Positions 23,720-32,561 of a stretch of 64,000 nt of DNA are shown here, piece by piece. The stretch spans positions 464,001 through 528,000 of the forward strand of contig NZ_DF977001.1 in NCBI RefSeq assembly GCF_001485475.2, in the 5' to 3' direction. The notes beneath the pieces are model-generated. The model was not told the origin of the DNA. It ran no database searches and saw nothing but the letters and a program-made list of their open reading frames with translations. This stretch comes from Tepidanaerobacter syntrophicus. GTDB lineage: Bacteria > Bacillota > Thermosediminibacteria > Thermosediminibacterales > Tepidanaerobacteraceae. The first letter of the stretch is position 1. Each line of letters begins with the position of its first letter. Made by a program: the position numbers and the translations under genes.

Positions 23720-24157
23720 TTGCAGGATACAAAGAGGAATACTCCTTTTGACATATTAAAGCGCGGGCTATTGTCAGGTCTTGGTGTTACATGGGAACTT
23801 TCCAAAATCTTGGTTCCTATTTATTTTATAGTAACGTTCCTTAAGCATACTCCTATTATTAATTGGTTTTCAGATATGTTTGCACCTGTGATGGGTTTTT
23901 TCGGCTTGCCCGGGGAGGCGGCAATAGTCCTGGTTATGGGCAATGCCGTAAATATGTACGCAGCTGTGGGTGCCATGGCATCACTTAGTCTTTCTCTTAA
24001 AGAAATATCGATTTTAGCTATCATGCTGTCATTTTGCCACAGTCTACCCACCGAAACCGCCCTGGCAAAAAAAATAGGCCTTTCGGGCATAAATGTAATA
24101 TCAGTCCGGGTGATTCTGGCAGTAATTTCGGGTATTATTTTTAATGTATTGCTGTAA
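23720..24157 (+). CDS. nucleoside recognition (Gate) domain membrane protein, first half
   Basis: Small membrane protein with one Gate domain (PF07670). The 145-residue product has about four TM helices, with PVMGFFGLPGEAAIVLVMG and the polar NAVNMYAAVGAM segment characteristic of the Gate fold, and a conserved FCHSLPTETALAKK. The start is TTG at 23720 after AAGGAGGAGATTTT. With the next gene it forms a two-subunit pair like SpmA/SpmB or the split YjiH-type proteins. Substrate unknown. Promoter: TTTACG, 16-bp spacer, extended TGATATAAT. Confidence 0.8.
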   Translation: MQDTKRNTPFDILKRGLLSGLGVTWELSKILVPIYFIVTFLKHTPIINWFSDMFAPVMGFFGLPGEAAIVLVMGNAVNMYAAVGAMASLSLSLKEISILAIMLSFCHSLPTETALAKKIGLSGINVISVRVILAVISGIIFNVLL

Positions 24158-24181
24158 AAAGTATGGAAAGGCGAGTGTATT

Positions 24182-24625
24182 ATGCTCAACATATTAACCG
24201 AAGCTATTTTAGGCAGTATAAATTCAGTTAAACAAATAGCCCTTATTGTAATTCCGCTTATGGTAGTAATGGAAATTTTAAAGAGTACAGGTATATTTGA
24301 TAAAATTGCCGAGGCATTTTCTCCTTTAGTCAATATATATGGAATGAAAAAAGAAGCCGGATTTCCTTTAATTATTGGGATAATAATCGGGCTTTCTTAT
24401 GGAGCCGGTATCATATTTAGATCGGCAAAGGAAGATCATCTGACAAAACGTGATCTTTACTTGCTCACATATTTCTTGGTCGCCGCTCATGCCGTTTTTG
24501 AAGACACTGCAATCTTTATGGCCTTTGGAGTAAATGGCCTTCTTCTTTTTACTACGCGGCTTATTGTAGCTGCACTATTTACATTTTTGGCATCAAAATT
24601 TATAAAACCAGATATAGAATTATAA
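24182..24625 (+). CDS. nucleoside recognition (Gate) domain membrane protein, second half
   Basis: The 147-residue product is the complementary Gate-domain subunit: VVMEILKSTGIFDKIAEAFSPLVNIYG resembles the corresponding segment of the first gene, followed by GLSYGAGIIFRSAKE and AAHAVFEDTAIFMAFG. It starts 24 nt after the first gene, so both are probably co-translated and form one transporter-like unit. No known ligand. Confidence 0.8.
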   Translation: MLNILTEAILGSINSVKQIALIVIPLMVVMEILKSTGIFDKIAEAFSPLVNIYGMKKEAGFPLIIGIIIGLSYGAGIIFRSAKEDHLTKRDLYLLTYFLVAAHAVFEDTAIFMAFGVNGLLLFTTRLIVAALFTFLASKFIKPDIEL

Positions 24626-24661
24626 TACTTAAAGAATAATACTTAAAGATCGAGGTGTTTT

Positions 24662-24985
24662 TTGTTTATGGAAAATAATAACTATAAGGTAATTAGTTTG
24701 CCTAAACTTAACGGGCTTACTCCCACTTTAGAATCAACTGCTTTAAAGCTGATGGAGGAGGCAGGGGAGCTTGCCCAGGCTATAGGAAAGTTCCGCGGAA
24801 AAAGTGGTGAAACCGTCTGGATGGATGAAGAAAAAATCGTTGATAAAATGGCTCAAGAACTTTTAGACGTGGCTCAGGTCGCTGTTTCGATGATGTTTGT
24901 TTTAGAGGAAAGTTATGATATAGATCTTGATGAAAAAATAAAAGAACACATTGAAAAACTCAAGTCAAAAGGTTATATAAAATAA
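24662..24985 (+). CDS. MazG-like nucleotide pyrophosphohydrolase
   Basis: All-alpha NTP pyrophosphatase family protein, single MazG domain, 107 residues. The metal-binding signature is present: EEAGELAQAIGKF near residues 32-44 (ExxE) and ELLDVAQ near 66-72 (ExxD). It probably hydrolyses non-canonical or damaged NTPs as a dimer or tetramer; substrate not known. Two starts are plausible: TTG at 24662 (seven bases after GAGG) and ATG at 24668. It lies 36 nt after the Gate pair and is convergent with rho only 9 nt away, with no clear terminator between. Confidence 0.82.
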   Translation: MFMENNNYKVISLPKLNGLTPTLESTALKLMEEAGELAQAIGKFRGKSGETVWMDEEKIVDKMAQELLDVAQVAVSMMFVLEESYDIDLDEKIKEHIEKLKSKGYIK

Positions 24986-24994
24986 AATTAATTC

Positions 24995-26263
24995 TTATGA
25001 CTTTCCGTTTTGCAATTCATTAACCAGTGTTGCTAAATTTTCGTAGAATTCTCGATTAGTTTTTGTTTTTCTCAAGCCGTTTATTACTATAGACGCAGCT
25101 TCAACATTGTCAACTGAGGCAAGAGCTCTCCTTAAAAGCCATACTGCTTCAAGTTCTTCTTTAGATAGCAATAATTCCTCGCGTCTTGTGCCAGACTTCT
25201 TTATATCAATAGCAGGATATATTCTACGTTCTGCCAATTTTCTATCAAGGTGTATCTCCATATTTCCTGTCCCTTTAAATTCTTCATATATTACATCATC
25301 CATTCTACTGCCGGTTTCGACTAAAGCCGTAGCTATTATGGTTAAGCTGCCGCCCTCTTCGATATTTCTGGCTGCACCAAAAAACCGCTTAGGCTTGTGG
25401 AGCGCGCTTGGGTCAAGACCTCCGGACAAAGTACGGCCCGTTGGTGGCACTACAAGGTTGTTGGCTCTTGCCAGTCGGGTGATGCTATCCATTAAAATTA
25501 CTACATCCTTGCCACTTTCTACTAAACGCTGTGCTCTCTCTAAAACCATATCTGCAACTCTTAAGTGATTTTCCGGCAGTTCATCAAATGTGGAGCTTAC
25601 TACTTCTCCATCCACTGACCGTCTTATATCAGTTACTTCTTCAGGTCTTTCGTCAATCAATAGCACTATAAGTTGAATTTCAGGGTAGTTTTTTGCTATG
25701 CTTTTTGCTATATTTTTAAGCATCATGGTCTTTCCTGCTTTTGGAGGGGATACTATTAGAGCTCTTTGGCCCTTTCCTATTGGAGCAATCATGTCGATAA
25801 TTCTTGTAGAAAGTTCCTGAGGATCGTGTTCCAACACAATGCGCGAGTTGGGAAAAATCGGTGTAAGAGAATCGAAATGATAACGGCAGACGGCGTGCTC
25901 CGGGTCTAAGCCGTTTACTGCTGAAATTTGCAGAACAGCTCGATATTTTTCCCCCTCTTTGGGAGGTCTTACGTTTCCTGAAATCATATCACCGGTTCTT
26001 AGATGAAAGCGGCGGATTTGAGATGGAGACAGATAGATATCCTCATCTGAAGGCAGATAATTCTCAATCCTTAAAAAACCATATCCGTCAGGTAGGATTT
26101 CTAAAACCCCTTCAGCCATAGCATTGCCATGCTCATCGGCAGCTTCCATTATTTTAATTATAAGCTCGTGCTTCCGATATTTATAGTAACCGGGAATTTT
26201 CTTTTCCTTTGCAATTTCATGTAATTGAGCTATTGTCTTTTTTTCAAGTTCTGTAATAATCAA
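24995..26263 (-). CDS. rho: transcription termination factor Rho
   Basis: Hexameric RNA-dependent ATPase that ends transcription. The 422-residue protein is full length: N-terminal SAP-like Rho_N domain ([22 protein letters not shown]), cold-shock RNA-binding domain with GYGFLR near residue 70, ATPase Walker [13 protein letters not shown] near 175, Walker [15 protein letters not shown] near 255, and R-loop/Q-loop regions to the end. The start is TTG at 26263, seven bases after GGAG. A promoter and an early terminator lie more than 200 nt upstream, which suggests attenuation. Confidence 0.97.
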   Translation of the reverse strand: MIITELEKKTIAQLHEIAKEKKIPGYYKYRKHELIIKIMEAADEHGNAMAEGVLEILPDGYGFLRIENYLPSDEDIYLSPSQIRRFHLRTGDMISGNVRPPKEGEKYRAVLQISAVNGLDPEHAVCRYHFDSLTPIFPNSRIVLEHDPQELSTRIIDMIAPIGKGQRALIVSPPKAGKTMMLKNIAKSIAKNYPEIQLIVLLIDERPEEVTDIRRSVDGEVVSSTFDELPENHLRVADMVLERAQRLVESGKDVVILMDSITRLARANNLVVPPTGRTLSGGLDPSALHKPKRFFGAARNIEEGGSLTIIATALVETGSRMDDVIYEEFKGTGNMEIHLDRKLAERRIYPAIDIKKSGTRREELLLSKEELEAVWLLRRALASVDNVEAASIVINGLRKTKTNREFYENLATLVNELQNGKS

Positions 26264-26476
26264 AACTTCACTCCTTAAAATTTAGTAAAAATGCAACAAA
26301 AATTTCAATGTTCAGCCTATATAAAATCGGGCTAAAGAGATAAATATAAGTTAAAGTCAATTTTTAATAAGCAAGGATCATTTTTGATATTTGAACTAAA
26401 ACAGGAAAATAAATGATGAGTGATAAAGCGCTAGGTTGGAAAGAAATTCCAAATGAAAATTAATTATACATAAGTT

Positions 26477-26506
26477 AAAAAAGAGCCCTCCATGGGGCTC
26501 TTTTTT
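26477..26506 (-). terminator. terminator within the rho leader
   Basis: AAAAAAGAGCCC/GGGGCTCTTTTTT stem-loop, symmetric. On the minus strand it lies about 30 nt after the predicted start site of the rho promoter and about 215 nt before rho. The 26264-26476 leader otherwise shows no gene. Confidence 0.75.
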
Positions 26507-26539
26507 AAGATACACCGAGGAGGATTTGCCTTTGCTTTA

Positions 26540-26568
26540 ATTATAGCATCTTAGGCAAACTACGTCAA
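26540..26568 (-). promoter_or_regulatory. promoter upstream of rho
   Basis: Minus-strand TTGACG (26563-26568), 17-bp spacer, TATAAT (26540-26545). Confidence 0.75.
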
Positions 26569-26579
26569 CATTGGACGTG

Positions 26580-26780
26580 TCTCGTTTCTTTCTTGATCTG
26601 ATAAGTCTGTTACTATCCACAAGTTCAACTTCTACTATATACCTTTATATAGGGTATCGGTATTTTGACCTAGCCATAGGTCATTCTGAAGGCAGTGAAA
26701 GATATCACTTATATGCGCAAAAGTCAACAATGTATTCAGGATGAAAATCGCTGTCAGTTTGAACTAAATAACAGCAGATT
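26580..26780. other. gene-free stretch with small hairpins
   Basis: No reading frame with a ribosome site. There is a perfect GACCTA-gcca-TAGGTC hairpin near 26668-26683 and a TATACC/GGGTAT hairpin just before it. No function apparent. Confidence 0.4.
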
Positions 26781-27380
26781 CTATCTGTTTATGCCAGTTG
26801 CTTTTTTACCACTAAGTTTTGACTTTATAATTATCATCGGTCTTTCTTTTGCAATATCTAAATCTTTTTGACTTGCTGCCTTTATTATGTGTTTGCCTCC
26901 GCAATTTTTGCATATAAGTTCTATTTTGTCAGTTCCAATATTCGCAGTTACAGCATAACTGCCACATTGGCACTGAATTTTTTTGTTTTCTGCCATATCA
27001 TGAACATGATTTATCATTTCATACATTATGAATGGATTCGTAAAATAATCGTCAAAACCCATCTCGCGCATTAATGCTTCTACATCCCGACGATGCTTTT
27101 CGGCAATTGCCTCTATGTCTTCCCTCGGGCCAACATATCCCAGTTCATTACCGCAACCGGCACAACAGACTCTATACCCTCCGGGCTTATTAAGAGAGGC
27201 AAGAGTAAAATTAAATTTACTATATTCTTTGCACTGGTCACAATACATCTTCACAATGATTTCTTTCTTATTCCGATATACAATTAATGATTTTTGTTCA
27301 TAACCTTGAAACAGGCTTACGGGAACGACATTTATATTGCTGCCTTTGAACAAAGCTATGAAAAATCGTGCATCTATCAT
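26781..27380 (-). CDS. Cys-rich zinc-ribbon-like protein of unknown function
   Basis: The 199-residue soluble protein is not assigned to a family. It has four CxxC-type pairs: CDQC (about residue 46) and CAGC (about 74) frame one probable zinc ribbon, CQCG (about 136) and CKNCGG (about 155) a second, separated by a helical segment rich in charged residues (EDIEAIAEKHRRDVEALMREMGFDDYF). The N-terminal 45 residues are beta-like. ATG at 27380 is preferred to GTG codons at 27389 and 27392, which overlap the GGTGGTG ribosome site. Lone gene between rho and the subtilase; a double-ribbon nucleic-acid or metal-binding role is inference. Confidence 0.6.
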   Translation of the reverse strand: MIDARFFIALFKGSNINVVPVSLFQGYEQKSLIVYRNKKEIIVKMYCDQCKEYSKFNFTLASLNKPGGYRVCCAGCGNELGYVGPREDIEAIAEKHRRDVEALMREMGFDDYFTNPFIMYEMINHVHDMAENKKIQCQCGSYAVTANIGTDKIELICKNCGGKHIIKAASQKDLDIAKERPMIIIKSKLSGKKATGINR

Positions 27381-27497
27381 TTGCACCACCAAATCAGTAA
27401 GATTTATTTACACATTATGATGATTTATCCCTTCTACTTAGTTTTATTCTACATGAAATTAAGAACTCCTTCTTTTGTAAGCAGAGTTTTTTAATTT

Positions 27498-30464
27498 CTA
27501 GCTATTTATTCTTACTATAAGCGGTGCATATTTTTCATCATAAATCTCAACGGTTTCTATAATAACGCTCTGGTGAATCAAGGCTTTTCCATCTACCACA
27601 AGATATTTTACACCATTTACTAAAATATCAGTATTTACCGGTCTGTTGGTGTCTTTCTCTTTTACATATAAACTCCCATCTTGAGTAATTTCTATTTTAA
27701 GCATTTTCTTTCCTACAACGAATCTCAAAGGAATTCGTGAAATGCATGTAGGATTTGAGTTTTCAACGACTATATAGCCTCTAAAATCGGAACCTTCCTG
27801 GGGTATGTTCACAAATAAACGGGGTTTCCATTCATACCCTGCAGGCAGATTTCCGTTAATATCTTGTATATAAACGTTCATTTTATCTGTAAGAATTTGA
27901 GTTTTGATTTTAATATTTGCCGATTTATCAGGTATGGAAAAGCCATCTACATACACTACATACTCTCCCGCTTGAGGAGTTTTGATATGTATGCTTTCCT
28001 CCATAGAATCGGCTTTTCCGGAAAATGCAATTTCCTTATACAACTCATCAGTATCTTTTTTATACAGATATATATCTATATCGCCCTTTGCTGCGTTTTC
28101 GGCGGCTGAATTTATGTACAGATCCATGGTATTTTCAGGCACCTTAAATGCAGGTCCTCTGACAAGTTTACCATCTTCAACTTTTATCGTCTCCGAGATA
28201 ATTCCTTCGTTTTTCTCAGCAAGGCCTGCCCCTTCAAGTCTTCCTTTGAAAACGCCGCTGCCATTTTTCAGTAATATTTCTTTTGAAAGATAATTTTCCC
28301 CTTTTCCCACTGCAAAGGAAAGCTCTTTTACATCCGAAAAAATCCCAAAAGCCTCAGACGACAGCTGATAGGCTGTTTTTACAGCTCCGAAATCTGATAA
28401 ATTATAATCAGAAACTACAACGGCTTCCCAAATTCCCGGTTTTGGCTCGGTTGCTTTGAATACCGTACTTTGTTTTGGTGAAATATAGTCTGATCCTGCT
28501 GTATCTTCATAAACCTTTTGCCCGTTAGGATCATAAACATATAGCATAGCTCTGCCCATATGGGGTAGCGTGTTGTCAATTTTTAAAGTGATATCAAGTT
28601 CTGACATTCCGGATGCTGTTTTAAAGAAATAACGCGTCCAATGGCAAGGCGAAAGCTCACCTTTTAATAAAATCTCGCTGGTTTTTCCAAGGTCATGTGG
28701 TACAACTGCCGTTGTTGTAAAGCTTGCAACGGATTTTCCGCTTAATTTATCGTAACCCGTTATTTTGGTATTATAAAGCCCCGGGTTCTTCGGAAAATCA
28801 TAAGAAAACATAACTTCTGCTTTATTTGTTGGTGCAAGCGTTACTTCATTTTTATCTGTGCTTGCCCACTGTTGGTCTGATTCTAGTTTTATTGTTTGTA
28901 AACTATCAGATAAATTTGCAATTAAAACTTTCAATTGAGCCTGCAGTTCATCGCGGAACATGATACCTTCTATATACTCTTGCGAATCTTTCAAACTCAT
29001 GGCTGCCTTTGATGTATTAAGTAAATTCCCCTCATTTACTAACATATTCCAACTTTTTACAACATCGATAAGCCCACTGCCCTGCTCTATTTCGAGATAA
29101 CCATCGATTTTCCTTGCGCCGGCCTCCAGTGCTTTTATGACCGATCCTGAAGAAGTGTCCAGCCCGGCGGCTTTTGCCTTTTCAAGTATAAGCGCACAGC
29201 TGCCGGAAGCAAAAGGCGCTGCCATACTTGTGCCGTCCATCAAAAAATAACCGCCGCTGTCCCAAATATTTGCAGTTGATATAACGCTGGAGGGAGCAAC
29301 TACTGTGGGTCTTGATGTGCCATGGCCTACGCCGGTATAATACCATAGTGTTTCAGTGGGCACGTTAGCATTGTAGTTAATTTTCCAAAGGTTAGGGGAC
29401 ATATATGCGCCTACCGTAATTACATTGTCAATTCCACTCATGTCGTAAGCTGTCGCGAGACCGGGGCCGCCATTTCCTGCCGCTATAACGATAATGGCAT
29501 CGCTTTTGGCAGATAAATCTTTCAAAACTTTGGCTTGAGCATCATGGCTTGCTGTAGAAGATATTAGGTTTCCGATACTGACATTTATAATATCTGCTCC
29601 TTGGCTTGAGGCGTATTCAATCGCCTTAAAGATGTTGTCCCAATTTCCATCTCCGGAAGATTCAACAGCTTTTAACACCATTATTTCGGCACCCGGAGCC
29701 GTTCCTTTAAGGTTTCCGTTTGCTCCTAGAATACCTGCTACATGGGTTCCGTGACCATTGCCGTCAAAACCAAGTTTTATAAAATTACCATTGCTTTCGA
29801 TATCGGCAACTACAAAGGAGGATTTTTCAATATATTCAGTTAAGGGATTGTCAGTGCCAAAAAAACCAACATCGTGGTTTTTTGCATATATTTTTAAAGG
29901 CTCTTCATCAGAAAAATTGAAATTTTGATTAGTGTCTACATAAACTGTGTCATATATGCCGGAAAGCTCTTCGTCTGCTACTAAAATTCCAAAAACACCG
30001 TTGCTTTTTCCGTCTCTGTTTACATCCTGGCATATAGGACTGTTTTCGCTAATTTGGCTTTCTTTAAATGTTCCAAGATGTAAAATGCCTGATTTAGTTT
30101 GAACTTCGCCAATAGCGTATTGATTTTTATCAATGCTAATTTGATATCCGTCAGGAGCAGCTGCAACTTTTGTTTCGACTAAGCCTTCCTTTGTAAAATC
30201 AATATAATCAATTATTTTTGAATTCCCATCAGGAGTTTTTTGAAGATCGGGGTGGCTGGCATCCACACCTGTGTCGACTATTGCCACCTTGATTCCTCTT
30301 CCAATTGCTCCGAATTGTGCTTTAAATTCATCTGCTTTAATGGTCCGTAAAGCCTCATGCATTCCTATACTTACATCGAAGGTAGGCTCTTGGCCACTGG
30401 CAGGCGCGGCAAAGCACAACGTCCCAACTAATATCAGAGCAAGTATTGAAATGTACTTTTTCAT
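27498..30464 (-). CDS. secreted S8 (subtilisin-like) serine protease
   Basis: Exported protease of 988 residues. Signal peptide (MKKYISILALILVGTLCFAA). The catalytic triad is complete: Asp64 in VDTGVD, His238 in GNGHGTHVAG, Ser413 in DGTSMAAP, with oxyanion Asn331 in AAGNGG. The long 174-residue gap between Asp and His is typical of the tripeptidyl-peptidase-II-like branch; the 570-residue C-terminal part is beta-rich (Fn3-like and PPC-like segments with YVYDPNG and EYVVYVDG). No SLH or LPXTG anchor is seen. The start ATG at 30464 follows AGGA; an upstream in-frame ATG at 30485 is possible. It lies 28 nt after an SLH protein gene, probably in the same operon. Confidence 0.93.
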   Translation of the reverse strand: MKKYISILALILVGTLCFAAPASGQEPTFDVSIGMHEALRTIKADEFKAQFGAIGRGIKVAIVDTGVDASHPDLQKTPDGNSKIIDYIDFTKEGLVETKVAAAPDGYQISIDKNQYAIGEVQTKSGILHLGTFKESQISENSPICQDVNRDGKSNGVFGILVADEELSGIYDTVYVDTNQNFNFSDEEPLKIYAKNHDVGFFGTDNPLTEYIEKSSFVVADIESNGNFIKLGFDGNGHGTHVAGILGANGNLKGTAPGAEIMVLKAVESSGDGNWDNIFKAIEYASSQGADIINVSIGNLISSTASHDAQAKVLKDLSAKSDAIIVIAAGNGGPGLATAYDMSGIDNVITVGAYMSPNLWKINYNANVPTETLWYYTGVGHGTSRPTVVAPSSVISTANIWDSGGYFLMDGTSMAAPFASGSCALILEKAKAAGLDTSSGSVIKALEAGARKIDGYLEIEQGSGLIDVVKSWNMLVNEGNLLNTSKAAMSLKDSQEYIEGIMFRDELQAQLKVLIANLSDSLQTIKLESDQQWASTDKNEVTLAPTNKAEVMFSYDFPKNPGLYNTKITGYDKLSGKSVASFTTTAVVPHDLGKTSEILLKGELSPCHWTRYFFKTASGMSELDITLKIDNTLPHMGRAMLYVYDPNGQKVYEDTAGSDYISPKQSTVFKATEPKPGIWEAVVVSDYNLSDFGAVKTAYQLSSEAFGIFSDVKELSFAVGKGENYLSKEILLKNGSGVFKGRLEGAGLAEKNEGIISETIKVEDGKLVRGPAFKVPENTMDLYINSAAENAAKGDIDIYLYKKDTDELYKEIAFSGKADSMEESIHIKTPQAGEYVVYVDGFSIPDKSANIKIKTQILTDKMNVYIQDINGNLPAGYEWKPRLFVNIPQEGSDFRGYIVVENSNPTCISRIPLRFVVGKKMLKIEITQDGSLYVKEKDTNRPVNTDILVNGVKYLVVDGKALIHQSVIIETVEIYDEKYAPLIVRINS

Positions 30465-30492
30465 AGCAATCATTCCTAAATTCATTTAATGT

Positions 30493-32370
30493 TTAATCAG
30501 AGATAGTAAGATCATGTATGGTATCTGCGAAAAACAAGCCATTGTCATAATCGCCTATGCAAATAACTTCATCTCCGACTAAAATTTTACTAATTCTTAC
30601 TTCCCTGTTGTCTTTGTAGAAAATAGTGTCACTAGTATAATACACATGCTGGTTGCTCTTTGTCCCATCACTGTTTTTTACGCTTACAACAATAACTTTT
30701 ACATCTTCATTGACGTTAACAACTGTTCCGGTTAAAGTTTCTTTTACATTTTTAACCGTTACATCAATCCTCACTGCCTCGTTATTTTCCACTTCCACAT
30801 CAACGTAGTAGTTTGGTCGAATTTCCGTAGCATCTATTCGCTCTCTATCTTTAATTATTTCTGTATCCCTGGTTATGGTAATTACATGCTCTTTTCCATC
30901 CTCATCCACTACCGTAATGGTATCCTTGCTGTCTGTAAATGTTACTGCTTTTACTGTGCCGCTGACATCCTGTTCTGTACTTTCGGCTACTATTTTTACA
31001 ACAACATCATATTCTAAAGTCAATTCTACTTCGTCGTCTGTTTTAAGATCACTAATATCAGCGCTTTTGCTATTTTTGCGTATAACCGCATCCTCATCTA
31101 CTTCATAATCATGTTTCCTGCCATTATCATCTTCAATGGTTATTGTAGGATTTTTGGTGGAAAAATCGATATCAACTATAGTCCCTGTCACTTCTTTTGT
31201 AGCAGACTCAGCATTAATTTTTGTTACTTTGCCATCGGTAATCGTTACAGTTGCCGTATCGCCGATTACCAGTTTATATATATCGGTGGTTTCTCCATCG
31301 CGAATTATCTTAGCATCTGATGCTATTGGGTAGCTTTCATATTTTTCGGTATCATCATTTTCTATTGTCAAGACCTTAGTAGAAGTATTTATCCCTCTTA
31401 TAATCCCTTCAATGGTCGCAGTTCCGGTTGTAGTACCAGAGGTAGAGCCTGGCTCTTCATCGCTGTAAGCTATTTCAATATATGAGGCTGTATTTCCATT
31501 TGCTATTATGCTTACTGTATTTCCTTCTTTTATATCAGCCAGCGACGCCTTGCTAAGCGCACCGTCTTCATCTTCTTTATATATCACAGTGCTGTAAGTA
31601 TTTATAGTATATGTTTTAGTTGCTCCTGTGCTCAATTTTACTTCAACAGAGGGCAGTAATGTTGTATCTACTTCCTCAACCGTTCCTTTAACGATACTGC
31701 TTGTGATATTTCCGGCTTTTATCATATTGTTTAGGACTGCAGCTACTTGAGCTCGAGTAACTTTGTCATTTGGCTTAAAGCTTTTATCGGGGTATCCCTG
31801 CATTATGCCCTTTTCAACCGCAATCTCAATATAAGGTTTTACCTCAGGCTCTATAAGGTAACCATCTGTAAACGACAAAGAAACAGTTAGGTTAGTACGG
31901 TTTTTAGCTTCTGATTCAAGGCCTAGAGCTCTTACCGCAAAAACCGCAATTTCCGATCTTGTTGCAGCATCAGCAGGCCTAAAGTCTTTAAGGTCATCTC
32001 CGGAAATAATACCCTTTTCTACAGCTACTGCTACATATCCTCTTGCCCAAGGTGCAACAGAGCTTGCTTTAGCAAAAGTCGACGGAATGCTCTTGCCTGC
32101 CGCCTCGCTCTCCCACCCCATTAATCTTACTAACATAGTAATTAGTTGTTCTCTCGTAACAGAATTATCCGGGCCATAACTAGTATCGCTCATCCCTTTT
32201 ACAATACCTAAAAGATTCATTTTTTCTATGTAGGGACGGGCCCAATCATATTTTGCCGCAGTTATGTCTGTAAATGTGGCAGCCGCGGCCGGTGTTAAGC
32301 TTAATGATGAAATAAGTAAGGCAATTGCCAATAAGGCAATAGATATCTTTTTTGTTCTACTTATCTTCAT
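30493..32370 (-). CDS. S-layer homology (SLH) domain surface protein
   Basis: Cell-envelope protein of 625 residues: signal peptide, then three SLH repeats (about 35-85, 95-160, 170-225; each with WARPYIEKMNLLGI, VAVEKGIISG or IAVEKGIMQGYPD and a TREQ/TRSE/TRAQ motif) that bind pyruvylated secondary cell-wall polymer. The rest, 230-625, is a chain of about 75-residue beta repeats with GTVxxVDxxxxTxTVEDxxGxxxxY patterns and KxxDIxxGDxVxV turns. ATG at 32370 follows GGAGGAGAA. It is followed 28 nt later by the subtilase. No cell-surface enzyme domain seen; a structural or anchoring role is likely. Confidence 0.9.
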   Translation of the reverse strand: MKISRTKKISIALLAIALLISSLSLTPAAAATFTDITAAKYDWARPYIEKMNLLGIVKGMSDTSYGPDNSVTREQLITMLVRLMGWESEAAGKSIPSTFAKASSVAPWARGYVAVAVEKGIISGDDLKDFRPADAATRSEIAVFAVRALGLESEAKNRTNLTVSLSFTDGYLIEPEVKPYIEIAVEKGIMQGYPDKSFKPNDKVTRAQVAAVLNNMIKAGNITSSIVKGTVEEVDTTLLPSVEVKLSTGATKTYTINTYSTVIYKEDEDGALSKASLADIKEGNTVSIIANGNTASYIEIAYSDEEPGSTSGTTTGTATIEGIIRGINTSTKVLTIENDDTEKYESYPIASDAKIIRDGETTDIYKLVIGDTATVTITDGKVTKINAESATKEVTGTIVDIDFSTKNPTITIEDDNGRKHDYEVDEDAVIRKNSKSADISDLKTDDEVELTLEYDVVVKIVAESTEQDVSGTVKAVTFTDSKDTITVVDEDGKEHVITITRDTEIIKDRERIDATEIRPNYYVDVEVENNEAVRIDVTVKNVKETLTGTVVNVNEDVKVIVVSVKNSDGTKSNQHVYYTSDTIFYKDNREVRISKILVGDEVICIGDYDNGLFFADTIHDLTISD

Positions 32371-32459
32371 AAAAAATTCTCCTCCATAAAAATATTATCT
32401 TAAGATATTCTACAACTGTTGATATTTATCCTCTTTTTTTGAAGTTTTTGTTCTCTAAT

Positions 32460-32524
32460 AAAAAGTATGCTCCCTGATGTAAAAGAATTTTATTGTTTTA
32501 AATATCTCTTACAAGGGAGCATAC
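32460..32524 (-). terminator. long-stem terminator of the second SLH gene
   Basis: GTATGCTCCCT (32465-32475) pairs perfectly with AGGGAGCATAC (32514-32524), with further inner TGTAA/TTACA pairing; TTTTTATT follows on the minus strand. Confidence 0.82.
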
Positions 32525-32561
32525 ACATTACCGGCCTTTCAGGACAAAACCTTTATTTAAA

